Assembly (NCBI GenBank): GCA_902802215.1
Contig: CADCLH010000027.1
Location: forward strand, 1-17,237
Reading direction: 5' to 3'
Length of the DNA stretch: 17,237 nucleotides
DNA from: Oscillospiraceae bacterium
Lineage (GTDB): Bacteria; Bacillota; Clostridia; Oscillospirales; Oscillospiraceae
Shown: one piece after another, positions 13,681 through 17,237 of the stretch
How the letters are laid out: each line of letters opens with the position of its first letter
Numbering within the stretch: position 1 is the first letter of the stretch
Made by a program: the position numbers and the translations under genes
The notes under the pieces: model-generated
Told to the model about the DNA's origin: nothing
Database searches by the model: none
What the model saw: only the letters and a program-made list of their open reading frames with translations

Positions 13681-13689
13681 CTCCGGATA
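13552..13689. other. Unassigned stretch after the prpF remnant, with one stem-loop
   Basis: No frame here resembles a known protein on either strand. A stem-loop with arms GAGCCGG (13616-13622) and CCGGCTC (13642-13648) could be what remains of a terminator, though no T-tract follows directly. It probably represents unrelated DNA joined to the prpF remnant. Confidence 0.4.
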
Positions 13690-13698
13690 TGATATAAT
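13690..13698 (+). promoter_or_regulatory. Extended -10 promoter of the GGDEF-EAL pair
   Basis: TGATATAAT (13690-13698) provides TGn plus a perfect TATAAT about 70 bases before the GGDEF start codon. A TTGACT at 13677-13682 is only 10 bp away, too close to serve as the -35 box, so recognition probably relies on the extended -10. Confidence 0.7.
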
Positions 13699-13769
13699 AC
13701 TTTAGCACGCTCTTTTTGACGCATCCATACAGAGGAAAAGAGCTTGCTGAAGACAGACAACGGGGGCTG

Positions 13770-15143
13770 ATGGTAATAAACGAAAAGAGATACGACGGGA
13801 TCTCCCTGCGGACGATCCACACCTGGCTGATCATCGGGGCGGTGATCGTCTCCGCGCTGATGTTCTACGCCACCTATGACCTCTTCAAGAGCTTCCGGCA
13901 CCTGACCGAGACCTCGGAGCAGCAGATCGAGCTGCGCAAGGCCGCGCGCGAGCTGATGGACGCCTCGGACTATCTGACCGAGAAGGTGCAGCGCTTCACC
14001 GTCGAGGGGGACACGCGCTTCCTCAACGAGTACTTTGCCGAGGCCTTCGAGGCCAGACACCGGGAGGAGGCCATCGCCCGCATGTCCGACGGCAGCGAGA
14101 CCGCGCTCGAGAGGCTCCAGACCGCGATGGACGGCTCTCTGAAGCTGATGGAGCGGGAGTACTACGCGATGCGGCTCGTGATCGAGGCCCGGGGGATCAC
14201 AGACTATCCGGAGGCGCTTCAGACCGTGGAGCTCTCCGCGGAGGACGGGGCGCTCGACGCGGAGGGGAAGATGCGCCTTGCCACCGAGATGGTGCTCGAC
14301 GACGGCTACTATGCGCAGAAGGACGTCATCCGGGAGAACATGCGGGCGAGCCTGGACGAGCTGGAGAGAATGGCCTACGACACCGACGCCTCGGCGCTTC
14401 GGGCGCTCCGGGAGGAGTTGAACGTCGTCCGCGCGGTGATCGTCCTGCAGACCGTCGGGATCTTCTTCATGGTCTGGCTGACCTCGCGGCTCGGCATCCA
14501 CCCGGTGCTGAACGCGGTGGAGCGCATCAAGAACGACAGCCCGATCCCCGAGGTCGGGGCGAATGAGTTCCGGTATCTGGCGCGCACCTACAACAGGATG
14601 TACGAGGTGTACAAGAGCAGTCTGGAGCACCTGAACTTCAAAGCCTCCCACGACGAGCTGACCGGCGCGTACAACCGCGCCGGCTATGATCTGCTGCTGT
14701 CCAGCCTCGATCTCAGCAGCACCTATATGATGCTCTTCGACGTGGACAACTTCAAGACCATCAACGACACCTACGGACACGAGACCGGGGACAGGGTCCT
14801 GGTCAAGCTGGTCCGGGTGCTCAAGAACATTTTCCGCTCGGACGACTATGTCTGCCGCATCGGCGGGGACGAGTTCGTGGTCTTCATGGTGCACGCCAAC
14901 GAGATGCAGCAGGGCCTGATCGCCGCGAAGATCGACAGGATCAATCAGGAGCTGAAGGAGACGGACGACGGACTGCCGGAGGCCTCCATCAGCGTCGGCA
15001 TCGTTCACGGGAGCGACGCCGGCGACGCGGCGAGCCTGTTTGAGAAGACGGACGAGGCCATGTATCAGTCGAAGCAGAGAGGGAAGCACACCTATACGTT
15101 TTATTCCGAAGCGTCGGACGCAGAGCAGGAGAGAGCGCAGTGA
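13770..15143 (+). CDS. Membrane-bound GGDEF diguanylate cyclase
   Basis: Predicted to make cyclic di-GMP from two GTP. From ATG 13770 the protein has 457 residues; the frame reaches back to a TTG at 13716 without a convincing ribosome binding site, and the GGGGG before 13770 is also weak, so the start is uncertain by up to 18 codons. Order: short cytoplasmic tail, membrane helix (about 18-38), a mainly helical extracytoplasmic sensor (about 40-218, rich in Glu/Arg), a second membrane helix (about 220-242), a short linker, and a GGDEF domain (about 285-447). The active-site motif RIGGDEF (365-369) is intact, as are FDVDNFKTIND and the GHETGD turn. The inhibitory I-site RSDD (356-359) lies five residues before GGDEF, so product feedback is expected. 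The EAL gene follows at once. Confidence 0.92.
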   Translation: MVINEKRYDGISLRTIHTWLIIGAVIVSALMFYATYDLFKSFRHLTETSEQQIELRKAARELMDASDYLTEKVQRFTVEGDTRFLNEYFAEAFEARHREEAIARMSDGSETALERLQTAMDGSLKLMEREYYAMRLVIEARGITDYPEALQTVELSAEDGALDAEGKMRLATEMVLDDGYYAQKDVIRENMRASLDELERMAYDTDASALRALREELNVVRAVIVLQTVGIFFMVWLTSRLGIHPVLNAVERIKNDSPIPEVGANEFRYLARTYNRMYEVYKSSLEHLNFKASHDELTGAYNRAGYDLLLSSLDLSSTYMMLFDVDNFKTINDTYGHETGDRVLVKLVRVLKNIFRSDDYVCRIGGDEFVVFMVHANEMQQGLIAAKIDRINQELKETDDGLPEASISVGIVHGSDAGDAASLFEKTDEAMYQSKQRGKHTYTFYSEASDAEQERAQ

Positions 15144-15157
15144 GAGAGGATACTCCC

Positions 15158-16945
15158 ATGTACACCTTCCCCGAGGATTTGAAAAGAGCATACGAGAGCA
15201 GCCCACTTTCTTTCGTCTACTATCAGAACATCGGCGGCCGCGCCGTGCCGGTCCTCGCCTCGGACGGCTTTTGCCGCAACGCGGGCATGGACAGGGCGGC
15301 GGTCCTGGATTGGCTGCAGATCGGCATGTTCGAGCGGATGCACCCCGATGACGTCGGCGTGGTCTCCCGGATCAGCGACGACTTTCTGCATCAGCGCGGC
15401 CCCTATGATGTGGTGTTCCGCTGCAAGATCAGCGAGAACCCCGAAACCGGCCTGCCGCGGTATGAGCAGCTCCACGGCCTCGGCAAGTGGCAGACCATGC
15501 CGGACGGGACGGAGCTGGCGGTCATCACCTACGCCAATCTCTCGGCGACCCGGGGGGCGACGCGGAAGGAGCTGGAGGCGTATACGCTTTTCCAGCGGGA
15601 CCGCTTCTACACGGACGGGCTGACGGAGCTGCCGAACATCAACTACATGCACGAGTATGGCGACGAGAAGATCGCCACCATCCGGGCCGACGGCCATACC
15701 CCGTACCTGATCTATACGGACATCGAATCCATGCAGTCGTACAACAACCAGTACGGCTTCAAGGAGGGCGACCGGCTCCTCTGCCTGACCGCCGAAGCCC
15801 TGAAGAGCAAGTTTCCGAAGTCGCTGGTGATCCGGGGCTCGGACGACCACTTTGTCGTCATCTCCTGGCAGGACGATCCGAAGGTGCTGAAATCCCGGCT
15901 GTACGAGGTCAACACGCTGATCCGGAGCAGGGCCAGGGGGAACACCTCCGGGATACGCTCCGGCGTCTGCCCCGTGGCCGAGGGCAGCAAGCTGAGCGAG
16001 GCGCTGGATCACGCCAGGCACGCGCTCAGACGCATCGAGAACGACCTGAACCGCAAGGTCGCGTTCTTTTCGCAGGAGGCGGACAACGCCTACTGGCAGA
16101 GCCGCTATATCGTGGAGAACTTCGACCGGGCGATGGAGGAGGGCTGGATCAAGGTCTACTACCATGCGCTCTACCGGATGGAGAGCGGGAAGATCTCGGC
16201 CTTCGAGGGCCTGGCCCGCTGGGTCGATCCGGAGCGCGGCGTCGTCTCGCCGGGGGACTTCATCCCGACGCTGCTGAAATACCATCAGCTCTACAAGCTC
16301 GATCTGTACATGTTCGAGCAGGTGTGCCGCGAGATCCGGCTCCGTCTCGAGGGCGGCCTGCCGCTGATGCCGGTCTCCGTGAACTTCTCCCGGCAGGACT
16401 TCGACCACGCGGACGTCGTGGGCGAGATGGACCGGCTCTATGAGAAGTATGGGCTTGACCGCTTCGTGGACAAGAGCTATTTCATCGTCGAGATCACCGA
16501 GCAGGACCTGGCCGTCGGGGCGGAGCATCTGCGCGGGCAGCTCCGGCAGATCCGCGAGGCGGGCTACCAGCTCTGGCTGGACGACTTCGGCAGCGGCTAT
16601 TCCGCCATCAACATGTTCAGCCGCTTCGAGTTCGACCTGATCAAGTACGACATGGACCTGCTGCGGCATCTGGACGACCACGGCGGCGTGAACCGGCTGA
16701 TCCTGAAGGAGCTGGTCTATGTGGCGCGCGAGCTCGGCATCCACACGCTGATCGAGGGCGTGGAGACGCAAGAGCAGTTCGCGTTCGTCAAGGAGATCGG
16801 CTGCGAGCTGGCGCAGGGCTTCTACTTCCAGAAGCCGGAGTCGCTGGAGCAGATCCTGCACAGGATACGCGGCGGCGACGCGATCCGGGACTGCGAGACG
16901 CCCGAGGAGCGGGAAGAGCTGAACCGCAAGTGGTTCCGGAAATAA
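15158..16945 (+). CDS. PAS - degenerate GGDEF - EAL cyclic di-GMP phosphodiesterase
   Basis: Predicted soluble enzyme cleaving c-di-GMP to pGpG. From ATG 15158 (GAGGA seven bases upstream) it has 595 residues; an alternative GTG at 15140 overlaps the GGDEF stop codon and has AGGAG eight bases upstream, adding six residues. Order: PAS-like domain (about 8-130), GGDEF-like domain (about 145-305) whose signature is SDDHF (228-232), hence no cyclase activity but perhaps GTP sensing, then EAL (about 320-575). EAL residues are retained: FEGLARW (Glu350, EAL variant EGL), VNFSRQDF, EITEQ, LDDFGSGYS (Asp475-Asp476), IKYDMDLL (Lys496), LIEGVETQ and AQGFYFQKP. It is therefore probably active. Its pairing with a cyclase suggests a local synthesis/degradation switch. 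Confidence 0.93.
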   Translation: MYTFPEDLKRAYESSPLSFVYYQNIGGRAVPVLASDGFCRNAGMDRAAVLDWLQIGMFERMHPDDVGVVSRISDDFLHQRGPYDVVFRCKISENPETGLPRYEQLHGLGKWQTMPDGTELAVITYANLSATRGATRKELEAYTLFQRDRFYTDGLTELPNINYMHEYGDEKIATIRADGHTPYLIYTDIESMQSYNNQYGFKEGDRLLCLTAEALKSKFPKSLVIRGSDDHFVVISWQDDPKVLKSRLYEVNTLIRSRARGNTSGIRSGVCPVAEGSKLSEALDHARHALRRIENDLNRKVAFFSQEADNAYWQSRYIVENFDRAMEEGWIKVYYHALYRMESGKISAFEGLARWVDPERGVVSPGDFIPTLLKYHQLYKLDLYMFEQVCREIRLRLEGGLPLMPVSVNFSRQDFDHADVVGEMDRLYEKYGLDRFVDKSYFIVEITEQDLAVGAEHLRGQLRQIREAGYQLWLDDFGSGYSAINMFSRFEFDLIKYDMDLLRHLDDHGGVNRLILKELVYVARELGIHTLIEGVETQEQFAFVKEIGCELAQGFYFQKPESLEQILHRIRGGDAIRDCETPEEREELNRKWFRK

Positions 16946-16966
16946 TACACGACCCCAATACATGAC

Positions 16967-16997
16967 AACGCCGTCGGCTGTTTGGCCGACGGCGTTT
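16967..16997. terminator. Stem-loop terminator between the EAL gene and the convergent yihY-like gene
   Basis: AACGCCGTCGGC (16967-16978) pairs perfectly over 12 bp with GCCGACGGCGTT (16985-16996) around a six-base loop. The T-tracts are short on both strands, but the position between two convergent gene ends supports a shared terminator. Confidence 0.75.
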
Positions 16998-17008
16998 CCG
17001 TGTTCCGC

Positions 17009-17237
17009 TTATTCTTCCTTTTCCTCCGCCTGACGCTCTTCCAGCAGCGCCTCGTTGAGGGCGGCGCCGTAGAAGAGGATCATCGTGATGCTCTTGAGCC
17101 ACATGGCCGCGAGGAAGATCGCGGCCAGCGAGCCGTAAAGCGACGAGGCCTTCCAGAAGCGGGTGATGAAGATCTCGAAGAAGGCCGAGAAGGCCAGCCA
17201 CAGCACGGTCGTGAACACCGCCCCGGGCAGCTGGAGG
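17009..17237 (-). CDS. YihY/BrkB family membrane protein, C-terminal end (5' part beyond window)
   Basis: The last 75 codons of a gene entering from the right edge. They contain two hydrophobic segments and the family ending SSLYGSLAAIFLAAMWLKS, then ILFYGAALNEALLEER, with a charged tail (QAEEKEE) and a TAA stop at 17009-17011. YihY/BrkB proteins are polytopic inner-membrane proteins of poorly defined function; some were once called ribonuclease BN in error. The codons before the internal GTG at 17218 (LQLPGA) continue the family pattern, so the true start lies outside the window. The WLK in place of the common WLY is a minor variation. Confidence 0.85.
   Translation of the reverse strand, partial: LQLPGAVFTTVLWLAFSAFFEIFITRFWKASSLYGSLAAIFLAAMWLKSITMILFYGAALNEALLEERQAEEKEE

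Noticed and set aside
13677..13698. TTGACT/TATAAT as a standard promoter pair
   Set aside because: The spacing is only 10 bp; the TATAAT is better explained as an extended -10.
13716..13769. TTG start at 13716 for the GGDEF protein
   Set aside because: It lies only about 18 bases past the -10 box with no Shine-Dalgarno; ATG 13770 gives a normal short tail before the first membrane helix.
15101..16963. Long open frame on the minus strand opposite the EAL gene
   Set aside because: Same antisense artefact of GC-rich coding DNA; the plus strand carries all EAL motifs.

Overview
The window comes from a GC-rich low-redundancy bacterial chromosome that looks like a gut or anaerobic Clostridia member, probably Oscillospirales/Ruminococcaceae. 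The evidence is indirect: AGGAGG-type ribosome binding sites, a lipoprotein-type solute-binding protein, a Firmicutes-style lysine riboswitch with terminator, an FchA-FolD one-carbon pair, a domain-permuted GH3 beta-glucosidase of the Ruminococcus albus/Butyrivibrio type, and many c-di-GMP signalling proteins. No rRNA, tRNA, CRISPR array, transposase or phage gene was seen.

Layout. (1) Positions 1-2396, minus strand: a nearly complete GH3 glycosidase with inverted domain order, running off the left edge. (2) Positions 2397-2706: no gene, but a dense cluster of hairpins bounded by a perfect 10-bp terminal inverted repeat (2464-2660), which looks like a small non-coding repeat element. (3) Positions 2707-5649, minus strand: a complete amino-acid ABC importer operon (promoter, lysine riboswitch, intrinsic terminator, lipoprotein binding protein, permease, ATPase). 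The riboswitch makes lysine the predicted substrate. (4) Positions 5774-9558, plus strand: an HD-GYP c-di-GMP phosphodiesterase with an unusual multi-pass, ECF-S-like N-terminus and an extracytoplasmic sensor. It is followed closely by fchA and folD. This FolD lacks the Lys and Gln needed for cyclohydrolase activity, so FchA probably supplies that step. (5) Positions 9588-12088, minus strand: a soluble PAS hybrid histidine kinase with two receiver domains, convergent with folD across a shared 17-bp terminator stem.

(6) Positions 12141-13680: a collapsed locus. It holds the last ~33 codons of a LysR-type regulator (minus), then the C-terminal part of an aconitase-family hydratase (plus), then a PrpF-family isomerase whose N-terminus is joined in frame to its C-terminus with the catalytic middle missing. 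This is what internal deletions would leave of a divergent lysR / hydratase-prpF locus. An assembly artefact must also be considered. (7) Positions 13690-16997, plus strand: a membrane GGDEF diguanylate cyclase and, immediately downstream, a PAS/degenerate-GGDEF/EAL phosphodiesterase, which look like one operon. (8) Positions 17009-17237, minus strand: the C-terminus of a YihY/BrkB membrane protein, cut by the right edge.

Functionally, the window pairs nutrient acquisition (beta-glucosides, lysine) and one-carbon folate metabolism with sensory output. One c-di-GMP synthase, two predicted c-di-GMP hydrolases and one phosphorelay kinase lie within about 11 kb. All similarity statements come from recognising motifs by eye; no database search was run.
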